Shown here: piece after piece, positions 8,041-15,935 of the stretch | Position numbering within the stretch: position 1 is the stretch's first letter | Layout: every line of letters starts with the position of its first letter | Source of the DNA: a virus | Length of the DNA: 39,680 nt | Strand: one strand, 5' to 3' | Virus record (IMG/VR): IMGVR_UViG_3300026518_000024 | Coordinates: 1 to 39,680 of that record | Notes under the pieces: generated by a model | The model's database searches: none | Told to the model about the DNA's origin: nothing | Seen by the model: only the letters and a program-made list of their open reading frames with translations | Made by a program: the position numbers and the translations under genes

Positions 8041-8071
8041 AATAATTCTCCGTTGTTATTGATGATGCCCA

Positions 8072-8101
8072 ATATTATTGTGATTGAGCCAGTATTGTCA
8101 A
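8072..8101 (-). promoter_or_regulatory. Sigma70-type promoter of membrane-protein gene
   Basis: On the minus strand TTGACA (8101-8096) and TAATAT (8077-8072) are separated by 18 bases. The -35 lies within the 3' end of the endonuclease gene 8098-9705. The sequence between and around the boxes is nearly identical to the promoter at 9737-9766. Confidence 0.75.
8073..8100 (-). repeat. 28-bp promoter repeat, copy A
   Basis: It matches 9738-9765 at 27 of 28 positions (TATTATTGTGATTGAG, then C or T, then CAGTATTGTCA on the plus strand). The two copies flank the endonuclease gene 8098-9705 as direct repeats. Further downstream both genes share the leader GAGAATTATT before ATG. Confidence 0.9.
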
Positions 8102-9705
8102 TAACTATAGTCTCCATAAATCCATTCATACACATTTGTTCCACAATCCCAGATACGGTCATATCCCGCATTGGTCATGTCTGCCCAACTCATATGACTC
8201 GGTAGGGTTGATTGATGATGTAATGATATTTTACCTTTTTCCCGAAAATAATAAGACGGGGGAAGGGTTTCTATTATAGTGAATTTTAAATTATCATAAA
8301 AGTCCCGATTAGACCACCTGCGATTTTCATAAGTTATCACTCTCCTAGGTGAATAATCATCAACAAATGCTGAAAACAATATAGTTGCGATTCCTGTATA
8401 ATTTGTGCCATCCGTGGCATAGTTGGTTAATTCAAACTTCCCGTCGCAGATGTTGTAGGTTAATGACCTAAATCCCATTACTGCAATCAATCTAGCGCCG
8501 TCGTATGCTCCATAATGATCATTACCTGTGACATCACATAGAGAATGTTCTGATAGAAATTCTTTTGCAATATGATCAGATATACTCCGAATATCAATAT
8601 TTGTGATATTAATAGGAGGCCCGATGCGGTATAATACATTGGAGCACGTAGCAGTGTGGTTATGCATCCACTCATTTTCGAATATGGTAATAAGATCATA
8701 TCCAGAATCATTAGTAGTTATGAGCTTATCAAGGTGTTTGGTTTTTGCCGATGGTCCTACCAGTTTTTCACCATGCCAGTATACCCCACAATACTCTATG
8801 GCGAATTTGATCTCGGGTATTACGATATCCAATTCTTTTGGTGAAATGATTTTACGGTCCGATCTTATCGCAGTGGGGTATATATTATGAACATATTCAA
8901 AAATGTCAGTCTCTGATTGTGATTTCATAGCTTTGACAAAACCGCAGGTAGGGCACCCCCTCCCCTGTTGGTGTGAATTCGGGCGCTGTGTAAACTCACC
9001 ATGTGTTGGACATATAATGATTGATTTGCTGTGACTGTTCACATATTTAAATTTTGAATAGTCATACTTATTCTGATGGATGGCTGCAGCAACATTAATG
9101 AAACTATTGGTAGTATAAGGGATATTTCCTGCACAGGTGGGGCACCCCTGCTTTCGGTGGATATGGGCGTATGGAGTTTGTTGGAATACCCCATGTATGG
9201 GACAAATAATATCTACCGCTGATCGGTTATTAGTATACTTTACATCAGAGTATCCATAATAATTGTTGTGTGTGATATTCCCCATTGTGATGAACTCTGC
9301 TGCTGTATGTTTGATATTTCCAGCACAATGTGGGCATCCATGTTTGCTAATCAGGTGCTCTGAGGGCCGCTGAGAAAACTTACCGTGGGTGGGGCAAAGT
9401 ATTGTCACCTTGGTTAATGCATTGACGTAGTTGACCTGCGAATAATCGTATTTGTTGTCAAATTTTTTGTGCGATTTAATAATAAAATCATCCAATGATT
9501 GGGTTTTTAGCAATCTGGAACATTCTGGACATCCTTGCTTCAGTATGGTGTGGTTACCAAGGGATTTGCGAAATTCCCCATGATCGGGGCAGATTACAAT
9601 AAATGGGGTGGAGTGGTTGATATAGCATAGTTTGCTATAATCGTATCTATTGCCGTGAACCGTTTTGCATCGCGCCACTACATCATATTTTGATAATTTT
9701 GTCAT
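8098..9705 (-). CDS. Zinc-repeat homing endonuclease, Vsr-like nuclease plus C-terminal GNAT-like domain
   Basis: 535 residues. Residues 1-260 hold four repeats of about 65 residues: H-x(2)-(K/R)-YDYS...INCP-type core, then HG-x-F, HL/HI and GCP-x-C. These are treble-clef zinc repeats with Cys and His at fixed spacing. Residues about 290-370 read PKELDIVIPEIKFAIEYCGV and YWHGE, then HLDKL and LITIFENEW, a PD-(D/E)xK/Vsr-like core (D..E..G.YWH). Residues about 390-535 include GAYDGARLIAVMGF, GIATILFSAF and ITYENRRWSNRDFY, resembling a GNAT fold. The last ~20 residues (AGYDRIWDCGTNVYEW) recur in the gene at 28773. It is probably a homing endonuclease. It is leftward, with its own sigma70-type promoter. 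Confidence 0.8.
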   Translation of the reverse strand: MTKLSKYDVVARCKTVHGNRYDYSKLCYINHSTPFIVICPDHGEFRKSLGNHTILKQGCPECSRLLKTQSLDDFIIKSHKKFDNKYDYSQVNYVNALTKVTILCPTHGKFSQRPSEHLISKHGCPHCAGNIKHTAAEFITMGNITHNNYYGYSDVKYTNNRSAVDIICPIHGVFQQTPYAHIHRKQGCPTCAGNIPYTTNSFINVAAAIHQNKYDYSKFKYVNSHSKSIIICPTHGEFTQRPNSHQQGRGCPTCGFVKAMKSQSETDIFEYVHNIYPTAIRSDRKIISPKELDIVIPEIKFAIEYCGVYWHGEKLVGPSAKTKHLDKLITTNDSGYDLITIFENEWMHNHTATCSNVLYRIGPPINITNIDIRSISDHIAKEFLSEHSLCDVTGNDHYGAYDGARLIAVMGFRSLTYNICDGKFELTNYATDGTNYTGIATILFSAFVDDYSPRRVITYENRRWSNRDFYDNLKFTIIETLPPSYYFREKGKISLHHQSTLPSHMSWADMTNAGYDRIWDCGTNVYEWIYGDYSY

Positions 9706-9736
9706 AATAATTCTCAGGGGCTAGTGATGTTATCCG

Positions 9737-9766
9737 GTATTATTGTGATTGAGTCAGTATTGTCAA
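9737..9766 (-). promoter_or_regulatory. Sigma70-type promoter of homing-endonuclease gene
   Basis: The minus strand has TTGACA (9766-9761), an 18-base spacer and TAATAC (9742-9737). It lies 32 bases before ATG 9705, with a GAGAATTATT leader. It diverges from the gp13 late promoter at 9774-9781. Confidence 0.75.
9738..9765 (-). repeat. 28-bp promoter repeat, copy B
   Basis: Second copy of the repeat at 8073-8100 (27/28 identical), same orientation, on the other side of the endonuclease gene. Confidence 0.9.
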
Positions 9767-9773
9767 GGATGTT

Positions 9774-9781
9774 CTAAATAT
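9774..9781 (+). promoter_or_regulatory. T4-type late promoter octamer CTAAATAT (gp13)
   Basis: CTAAATAT ends 18 bases before the gp13 start. The ribosome-binding site AGAGGGAG lies between. Confidence 0.65.
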
Positions 9782-9799
9782 GTCAGAGGGAGAAACAAT

Positions 9800-10597
9800 A
9801 TGTCCGGTGCAGAAATGTTTGAGCCAGTAGAATTGGCAGAGCTTGATCAAGACGGTAAACAACGATTAGAGCGATTATTCTATCATTGTAACACCCTATT
9901 GGGTGGATCGAGTATTCCCGTTCATTTGGAAAAAGTAGATTACATGTTCGCATTCGAAAGTGCATTGCACATGTATAGGACTCGATCCAGCAGAAGTGTC
10001 AACCAGACCTTTGGATTCCTCAAACTAGAACCAAATAAATCCCAGTATACCCTCCACGATAGGATCGATGTGGTCAAGAAAATTGAACGTGGTGGTGGGG
10101 TTCTGGGTGGTGGGGCATTTGAATCTTTTGGTGCAGCCACTGCAAATACGATTCTCAGAGGTGCCACGGGAGGGGCTGGTGCTATTGATTTGGTGACGTA
10201 TGACTTCTTGGCCCAATACCAAGAGACTCTGTCACGGGTATTCGCTACTACAATGAATTTTCATTATCGGAATGAAAACAATACGCTGGTGATTTATCAA
10301 CCCCCCACCGCCGAAGAAACGGTGCTATTGGAAATCTCGGTGTTAAAATCGGTTACAGAGTTATTAAATGACCACTGGTCTTATGAGTGGTTACAGAAGT
10401 ATACATTGGCGGTATCCAAAACCATCTTAGGTGAAATATATAGTCTGATTACATCCCCAATGCCAGGTCCACAGGGCGGGACCACCCTTAAAGGCGACCA
10501 GTTGAAACAGGCTGGGGAACAAGAGAAAGAAAAATTAGAAGATGATCTATTGATCTTTGGGGATAGTAGTGATATCCCGTTGCCTATTAGAGGATAA
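9800..10597 (+). CDS. 13: Neck protein gp13-like (head completion)
   Basis: 265 residues from ATG 9800 (MSGAEMFEPV), preceded by GAGGGAG; a TTG at 9749 extends the frame but lacks a ribosome-binding site. The C-terminus aligns by eye with T4 gp13: WLQKYTLAVSKTILGEI with T4 WVKDYATALAKELNGQI, then the GG-T-x-(K/D)G-x-(Q/R)L turn, an acidic helix and a short hydrophobic end. Mid-protein, TYDFLAQYQETLSRVF and MNFHYRNENNTLVIY match the T4 region around LMGMMQDM and NEQLKVM. With gp14, gp13 forms the neck that closes the filled capsid and receives the tail. In T4, gp14 follows directly; here gp14 is 6.5 kb away. Confidence 0.8.
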   Translation: MSGAEMFEPVELAELDQDGKQRLERLFYHCNTLLGGSSIPVHLEKVDYMFAFESALHMYRTRSSRSVNQTFGFLKLEPNKSQYTLHDRIDVVKKIERGGGVLGGGAFESFGAATANTILRGATGGAGAIDLVTYDFLAQYQETLSRVFATTMNFHYRNENNTLVIYQPPTAEETVLLEISVLKSVTELLNDHWSYEWLQKYTLAVSKTILGEIYSLITSPMPGPQGGTTLKGDQLKQAGEQEKEKLEDDLLIFGDSSDIPLPIRG

Positions 10598-10619
10598 TAT
10601 CAGAAATATAGGAGCATGT

Positions 10620-11933
10620 GTGACTAAAAGGTTAACTACTGAACAATTTATTACACGTGCGATAGGGATACATGGAGCGGCCTTCGGGTATGATAAAGCA
10701 ATCTATCAAAATTGGAATACGCACCTGATCATAATATGTCCGGTTCATGGGGAGTTTAGACAATCACCTAAATCCCATCTGTCAGGTAATGGATGTAATA
10801 AATGTAGAACCCCCATCCATGATGAAACCAGTTTCATCACTGTTGCACAATCGATTCACGGCAAAAAATATGATTATTCTGACGTTGTATATACCAGAAC
10901 TCATGAGTTAGTAACGATATCATGCCCTGATCATGGAAAATTTCAACAAACCCCTCATAATCATATCAGAAGTAGCGGATGCCCAAAATGTGGTTATGAG
11001 GCTCTTGGAAATCTAAAACGATCCACACTCGACAATTTTGTGCAGTCGGCAATAATGACCCATGGTGACGTATATGGTTACGACGATGTGATTTATGTGG
11101 GTAGCGGTAAACCTGTGGTTATATCATGCCCATATCATGGAAAATTTCAACAATCACCGGCAAGTCATCTTTCGGGAACCGGATGCCCAAGGTGTTCACG
11201 CGAGATGATGGGGAACAATTGCACAAAAAGTGGATCATTATTCATTCAACAATCCCGACAAATTCACGGCCACCGATATGATTACTCGATGACTGACTAT
11301 CACAGAGGAAATATACCGGTTACGATTGGATGCCATATTCATGGAGAATTTTCACAAAAGCCGTCAATTCATTTAACTGGTTCTGGGTGCCCTTTATGTG
11401 GTAATGCACGGGCTAGGGACACAATGCGGAAATCTAATACGATTTTTGTAAACGAAGCAAAATTGGTTCATAATAATCGATATCACTATAAGGGGGATTA
11501 TATTAATAATACTTCTATCATTAGTATAATATGTCCAGATCACGGAGAATTCAAACAAATTGCCCGCAATCACCTGTCGGGGAAGGGGTGCCCAAAATGC
11601 ACCCATAATATATCGAAACCATCACAAGCATGGTTAGACTCGTTAGGAATCCCTGATGACTCCGAACATAGAGAAGTGACTAAATTAGTCGGTCGATATT
11701 CCGTGGATGGGTATGATCCTGAAACAAATACGGTGTATGAATTTCAGGGAGATTATTGGCATGGTAATCCAAAAATATATGAATCAAACCAAATGAATAA
11801 ATCAGTAGGCAAAACTCATGGGGAATTATATCAAAAGACGATTGAAAAGAAATCAAAGTTCATTGAGTCCGGATTCAAATATATTGAAATTTGGGAATCT
11901 GAATGGAATGCATTGACATGTGATAAATCTTAG
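10620..11933 (+). CDS. Zinc-repeat homing endonuclease, Vsr-like (EDxHD-type) nuclease
   Basis: 437 residues from GTG 10620 (TKRLTTEQFI), with TAGGAG five bases upstream; a TTG at 10557 would overlap gp13. About five zinc repeats (residues 1-335) each have YDY(S/D), a CP-x-HG-x-F core and a GCP-x-C pair. The C-terminal ~100 residues read VDGYDPETNTVYEF, GDYWHGNP, GELYQKTIEKK and KYIEIWESEW, a Vsr/PD-(D/E)xK fold with D, E, GD and WH in the EDxHD order known from phage homing endonucleases. It sits 22 bases after gp13 and is followed 30 bases later by the ibrB-like gene. It is probably part of the insertion that separated gp13 from gp14. Confidence 0.85.
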   Translation: MTKRLTTEQFITRAIGIHGAAFGYDKAIYQNWNTHLIIICPVHGEFRQSPKSHLSGNGCNKCRTPIHDETSFITVAQSIHGKKYDYSDVVYTRTHELVTISCPDHGKFQQTPHNHIRSSGCPKCGYEALGNLKRSTLDNFVQSAIMTHGDVYGYDDVIYVGSGKPVVISCPYHGKFQQSPASHLSGTGCPRCSREMMGNNCTKSGSLFIQQSRQIHGHRYDYSMTDYHRGNIPVTIGCHIHGEFSQKPSIHLTGSGCPLCGNARARDTMRKSNTIFVNEAKLVHNNRYHYKGDYINNTSIISIICPDHGEFKQIARNHLSGKGCPKCTHNISKPSQAWLDSLGIPDDSEHREVTKLVGRYSVDGYDPETNTVYEFQGDYWHGNPKIYESNQMNKSVGKTHGELYQKTIEKKSKFIESGFKYIEIWESEWNALTCDKS

Positions 11934-11963
11934 TGTATGTGTGCATTCAAACTGGAGGACTGT

Positions 11964-12587
11964 ATGAAAAAATCACATAAAGCGGCTATTACAGAACTAT
12001 TTGGCCAATTTGATCAACTGGACCAAAAACAACGAGTCGAGATATTCAATCTCGTAAGTAAAAAAATACAACAATTGGTGGATATTGATTTTCCTACCGT
12101 TGGTATTCAACTTATCGAGGCCGATAAGATTCGCTCAAATGATTATAACCCCAACAAAGTCGCAAAACCCGAAATGACGCTGCTCCACCATTCTATATCA
12201 AAGGATGGTTTAACAATGCCCGTGGTTGTGGCATCAGGGGATGATCGAGGGGAATATGAGGTTGTTGACGGATTTCACCGGACATCAACCCTCAAGGGTG
12301 ATACTGATCTCATGGAGCGATCTCATGGATATATTCCTGTATCCATATTAGATAAAGGGCTTGATGATCGAATTAGTTCGACAGTGAGACATAATATGGC
12401 ACGGGGGTCACACCAAATTGAATTAACCAGTGCATTAGTAATCTCGTTGACCAAAAACAATTGGACAGATGAAAAACTGGCCAAAGAACTTGGTATGGAC
12501 CCATCTGAAGTATTACGAATGAAACAGGTGTCAGGACTATCTGATATTTTCGGCGATACTAGTGCCTTCTCGGAGGCGTGGGAATAA
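11964..12587 (+). CDS. ibrB: IbrB-like ParB-fold protein
   Basis: 207 residues from ATG 11964, with TGGAGG upstream. The core is VGIQLIEADKIRSNDYNPN, then SISKDGLTMPVVV and YEVVDGFHRTSTL, the ParB/Srx-fold motif in which the (D/E)G-x-HR block binds nucleotide. A helix-turn-helix-like region follows (WTDEKLAKELGMDPSEV). The stop overlaps the start of the next gene (TAATG), so the two are coupled. A ParB-like protein followed by a DUF3440 PAPS-reductase-like protein is the IbrB-IbrA arrangement known from E. coli prophage DNA, where the pair affects immunoglobulin-binding gene expression. The biochemical activity of the pair is not settled. CTPase activity in the ParB fold is possible. Confidence 0.8.
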   Translation: MKKSHKAAITELFGQFDQLDQKQRVEIFNLVSKKIQQLVDIDFPTVGIQLIEADKIRSNDYNPNKVAKPEMTLLHHSISKDGLTMPVVVASGDDRGEYEVVDGFHRTSTLKGDTDLMERSHGYIPVSILDKGLDDRISSTVRHNMARGSHQIELTSALVISLTKNNWTDEKLAKELGMDPSEVLRMKQVSGLSDIFGDTSAFSEAWE

Positions 12588-13843
12588 TGTCAAAAAAATC
12601 ATTCTACGCTAAACGTCCCATTGGCATTGATGTTAATGCGGCTGCTAGACAGCGCATCAATAAGGTATTTGATCATTTTGATAGAACCTGTGTGTCATTT
12701 TCTGGTGGCAAAGATAGTGGAATCCTGCTGAATCTCGTCCTTGAAGAGGCACGAAAACGAAATAAATTGCCCATTGATGTGTTGATCGTTGACTTAGAGG
12801 CACAATATCAACACACGATTGAATTTATAACCCGCATGATTGATACCGATGATGTTCGGGTCCATTGGGTATGTCTTCCCATATCTCTGAGAAATTCCCC
12901 ATCATTGTATCAACCCAAGTGGATATGCTGGGACCCCAAAGATCGAGATAAATGGGTTCGGGAATATCCAGTTCATGAGGGAGTGATCAATGACCCTTCC
13001 CATTTCCCGTTTTTCGTTCATGGCATGGAGTTTGAAGAATTCGTTCCTAAATTTAATCGCTGGTTGGCCAATGATGAACCCGTGGCGTGTTTCGTTGGCA
13101 TTCGTGCAGACGAGTCCATTAATCGCCTACGCACTGTGAAACGCGATGATAAGGCGATGTGGAGAGATTATAAATGGACTACCCAGCTTGATGAGGGGGT
13201 ATATTCGATATTCCCCATCTATGATTGGAAAACCAGAGATATATGGTTGGCCAACAAATCCTTCGGGTGGGATCATAATAAAATCTATGACCTTATGCAT
13301 CAAGCCGGTGTACCGTATGGGGACATGCGCTTGTGCCAGCCATACGGGGATGACCAAAGAAAAGGATTATGGCTTTACCGGATGCTCGAACCCGAGACAT
13401 GGAATAAAATCGTGTCTAGGGTAGAGGGGGTGAATTTTGGTAATCGCTACGCCACCGCCAGTGGGAATATCATGGGGAACATCAAAGTGACGTTGCCTGA
13501 TGGTCACACTTGGAAAAGTTTTACAAAATATCTGTTGCAGTCATTACCACCACCGTTGGAGCAACATTATCGGGAGCGCATATGGTCGCACATGATGTGG
13601 TGGAGACATAATAAAGAGAAAACGGGTGTGCGTAAAATATATGATGCAGGTGACCCCAAACTCGAAAGTAATCGTTCAATTCCGAGTTGGAGGCGAGTGG
13701 CCAAGATGATCCTAAAAAACGATTATTGGGCTAAATCTTTGGGGTTCGCACCCGCTCAGAGTGTTTTGACCAGGTATCGTGGATATGTGGATGATTTTCG
13801 TTTGCAGCGGAAAGAGGAACAAAATGATGTCATGGATGGATAA
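12587..13843 (+). CDS. ibrA: IbrA-like PAPS-reductase-family protein (DUF3440)
   Basis: 418 residues from ATG 12587, overlapping the ibrB stop. The N-terminus holds the PP-loop SFSGGKDSG (about 37-45), which binds ATP or PAPS. Further on are CFVGIRADESINR, then FPIYDWKTRDIW and MRLCQPYGDDQRKGLWLYR, hallmark blocks of the IbrA/DUF3440 branch of the adenosine-phosphosulphate reductase family. DndC of phosphorothioate DNA modification belongs to the same superfamily, but no dnd genes are present here. Length fits the family. With the ParB-like partner it may modify or sense nucleic acid, which is inference. A homing endonuclease begins 3 bases after its stop. Confidence 0.85.
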   Translation: MSKKSFYAKRPIGIDVNAAARQRINKVFDHFDRTCVSFSGGKDSGILLNLVLEEARKRNKLPIDVLIVDLEAQYQHTIEFITRMIDTDDVRVHWVCLPISLRNSPSLYQPKWICWDPKDRDKWVREYPVHEGVINDPSHFPFFVHGMEFEEFVPKFNRWLANDEPVACFVGIRADESINRLRTVKRDDKAMWRDYKWTTQLDEGVYSIFPIYDWKTRDIWLANKSFGWDHNKIYDLMHQAGVPYGDMRLCQPYGDDQRKGLWLYRMLEPETWNKIVSRVEGVNFGNRYATASGNIMGNIKVTLPDGHTWKSFTKYLLQSLPPPLEQHYRERIWSHMMWWRHNKEKTGVRKIYDAGDPKLESNRSIPSWRRVAKMILKNDYWAKSLGFAPAQSVLTRYRGYVDDFRLQRKEEQNDVMDG

Positions 13844-13845
13844 CC

Positions 13846-14769
13846 ATGCGCAAGAAAACGACTGAGGAATATATCGCTTCTGCACGAAAAGTCCATGGTG
13901 ATCGATATGATTACTCCAACACGGTTTATGGGGGAGCCAAGTATAAAATCACTGTGATATGTAAAGATCATGGCGAATTTATCCAACGGGCAAGTCATCA
14001 TTTGTCAGGGCGGGGGTGCTCTAAGTGTTTTTTTGAACATCAAAAGTGGACTACCCATAAATTCATTCAAAAATCTAAAGAGATTCATAAAGATCGATAC
14101 AACTATTCCATCTCTGAATATACGGGCGCTAATGAAAAACTGACAATTATTTGCCCCGATCACGGGGAGTTTTCGCAAACCCCCTCACAGCATATGAGTG
14201 GATCACATTGTCCAATTTGTGCCGCACACCACCGAAATATCAGCCGGACTCATAACACTCAGGATTTTATCCGACGAGCCATGAAGATACATGGAGATAG
14301 ATACGATTATTCTGATAGCGAGTATGTTGGGGCGAAACAACCTATTACTATTAGGTGTAGAATCCATGGTAAGTTTTCACAAACCCCAAGTAATCATACC
14401 AATACATTCAATCCGGCAAATTGCCCAAAATGCGCAGGTAGGGTGTCCAATAAATCCCAAGCATGGCTAACTAGTATTGAAATACCGGATGATGTTGCAC
14501 ACCGCGAAGTGTGTGGATTAATTAAAGGGACAAAAATCACGGTTGATGGATATGATCCTGAAACAAATACTGTATATGAATTTCATGGGGATTATTGGCA
14601 CGGTAATCCGGCAATATATGAATCTGGTGATATCAACCCGTCGGTTGGAAAACCTTATGGCGAATTATATCAGAAAACGCTTGAAAAGAAACAAGCATTT
14701 TTGGATGCAGGATTCAAATATATCGAAATGTGGGAATCTGATTGGACAACTACGGAGTCATGTGTATAA
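13846..14769 (+). CDS. Zinc-repeat homing endonuclease, Vsr-like, copy 1 of tandem pair
   Basis: 307 residues from ATG 13846, 2 bases after the ibrA stop codon, with GGATA as weak ribosome-binding site. Three zinc repeats (about 1-65, 66-132, 133-200) have H-G-D/K-RY(D/N)Y, CKDHGEF, HHLSG and C-x(2)-C. The C-terminus (about 215-300) has TVDGYDPETNTVYEF, GDYWHGNP, GELYQKTLEKK and YIEMWESDW, the same EDxHD/Vsr-type core as the gene at 10620. N- and C-terminal thirds are nearly identical to the next gene at protein and DNA level; the middle differs. It is probably part of the mobile cassette carrying ibrBA. Confidence 0.85.
   Translation: MRKKTTEEYIASARKVHGDRYDYSNTVYGGAKYKITVICKDHGEFIQRASHHLSGRGCSKCFFEHQKWTTHKFIQKSKEIHKDRYNYSISEYTGANEKLTIICPDHGEFSQTPSQHMSGSHCPICAAHHRNISRTHNTQDFIRRAMKIHGDRYDYSDSEYVGAKQPITIRCRIHGKFSQTPSNHTNTFNPANCPKCAGRVSNKSQAWLTSIEIPDDVAHREVCGLIKGTKITVDGYDPETNTVYEFHGDYWHGNPAIYESGDINPSVGKPYGELYQKTLEKKQAFLDAGFKYIEMWESDWTTTESCV
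14647..14740 (+). repeat. 94-bp identical block, copy 1
   Basis: Read base by base, this stretch is identical to 15630-15723. It encodes the catalytic C-terminus of the tandem endonucleases (GKPYGELYQKTLEKK onward). This implies recent duplication or gene conversion. Confidence 0.95.
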
Positions 14770-14831
14770 ATTGCCTATTGTGGGTTGACATTAATAATAT
14801 TGTGTAAAATGAATGGAATCAATGACTCATC

Positions 14832-15755
14832 ATGGGTAAACGGAAAACTACTGAGGAATATATCGCCTCTGCACGAAAAGTTCACGGTGATCGATATGAT
14901 TACTCAAACACGGGTTATGTGGGGGCCAAATATAAAATTACTGTGATATGTAAAGATCATGGCGAATTTATCCAACGGGCAAGCCACCATTTGTCGGGAC
15001 AAGGGTGTCCTAAATGCTTTTTTGATTCCATTAGTGCAACTCATGAGGAATTCACAAAACGAGCCATCGCAATACATGGAAATATATATACATATCCTCA
15101 TCCCATGTCGGGCATGCACACTCCGCTGAATATACAATGTAATACTTGTGGACAACACTTTGACATAACACCAAATAATCATTTACGCGGATTTGGGGGA
15201 TGTCCCGTGTGCTTGCCATCGCGTATGTCAGAGATGAATATGTATAGTGTTGATGAATTTATAATGGCTGCACGTGGGGTTCACGGAAAGAAATACGATT
15301 ATACTAAAGTGGATTACATGGGGGCAACGATTCCAGTCATTATCATCTGTCCAACACATGGCGAATTCATACAAGTTCCTAATTATCACACATCTGGTCA
15401 TGGATGCGGTAAATGCCATTTTAAAAAGTCGAATATATCCCAGCGATGGTTGAATGAATTAGGACTGTCTGACGATTATAACCACCGAGAGGTAAAGGGG
15501 TTGATCCCCAATCGGCGGTATGTGGTTGATGGATATGATCCTGAAACAAATACTGTATATGAATTTCATGGAGACTATTGGCATGGGAATCCTCAGATAT
15601 ACAAACCCTCAGACATTAATCCAACTATGGGAAAACCTTATGGCGAATTATATCAGAAAACGCTTGAAAAGAAACAAGCATTTTTGGATGCAGGATTCAA
15701 ATATATCGAAATGTGGGAATCTGCTTGGAATCGTGCATATGAACCACCTGTATAA
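14832..15755 (+). CDS. Zinc-repeat homing endonuclease, Vsr-like, copy 2 of tandem pair
   Basis: 307 residues, starting MGKRKTTEEYIASARKV. The first zinc repeat and the nuclease core (YEFHGDYWHGNP, GELYQKTLEKK, KYIEMWESAW) match the neighbour at 13846 almost exactly. The second and third repeats are different (HPMSGMHTPLNIQ, NTCGQHFDI), so DNA specificity may differ while the cleavage domain is shared. The upstream gap (14770-14831) holds a TTGACA-like box at 14787 but no convincing -10 or ribosome-binding site, so expression is uncertain. The similarity to copy 1 continues a few bases past both stops, so the duplication unit included 3' flank. Confidence 0.85.
   Translation: MGKRKTTEEYIASARKVHGDRYDYSNTGYVGAKYKITVICKDHGEFIQRASHHLSGQGCPKCFFDSISATHEEFTKRAIAIHGNIYTYPHPMSGMHTPLNIQCNTCGQHFDITPNNHLRGFGGCPVCLPSRMSEMNMYSVDEFIMAARGVHGKKYDYTKVDYMGATIPVIIICPTHGEFIQVPNYHTSGHGCGKCHFKKSNISQRWLNELGLSDDYNHREVKGLIPNRRYVVDGYDPETNTVYEFHGDYWHGNPQIYKPSDINPTMGKPYGELYQKTLEKKQAFLDAGFKYIEMWESAWNRAYEPPV
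15630..15723 (+). repeat. 94-bp identical block, copy 2
   Basis: Identical to 14647-14740. See that entry. Confidence 0.95.
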
Positions 15756-15761
15756 AATGCC

Positions 15762-15935
15762 TCATATGGGATTGTGGGAATGGGTGGTATAGATGACCCA
15801 TTTATACATCTGCGCCCAAGAACCCACAGTTGCTTTAGCTGCTGGGTAGTTCACTGTTACATTAGAAAACTGACCCACCGGAGGGTAATTTGCGCCAATT
15901 GGACGTACATCGTCTGGTATATTATGATTATGATC
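15762..15935 (-). pseudogene. Orphan coding remnant without a start codon
   Basis: On the minus strand, frame 15935-15762 lies between a TGA (15938) and a TGA (15764). It reads IPDDVRPIGANYPPVGQ, then FSNVTVNYPAAKATVGSWA and QMYKWVIYTTHS. This composition looks like real protein, yet there is no ATG, GTG or TTG before residue ~20 and no ribosome-binding site. It overlaps by a few bases the stop of the leftward endonuclease at 15928. It is best read as the severed 3' end of a gene broken when the endonuclease inserted. I do not recognise the parent; a virion protein is possible. The rest of the gap 15756-15927 holds nothing else I can see. Confidence 0.45.

Noticed and set aside
12587-13843. 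Phosphorothioate modification (dndC-like) system
   Set aside because: DUF3440 blocks such as CQPYGDDQRKG and the ParB-like partner point to IbrA/IbrB. No dndB, D or E genes are seen.
14787-14818. Sigma70 promoter before the second tandem endonuclease
   Set aside because: TTGACA is present, but the only -10-like hexamer (TAAAAT) is at about 14 bases, too close, and no ribosome-binding site follows.
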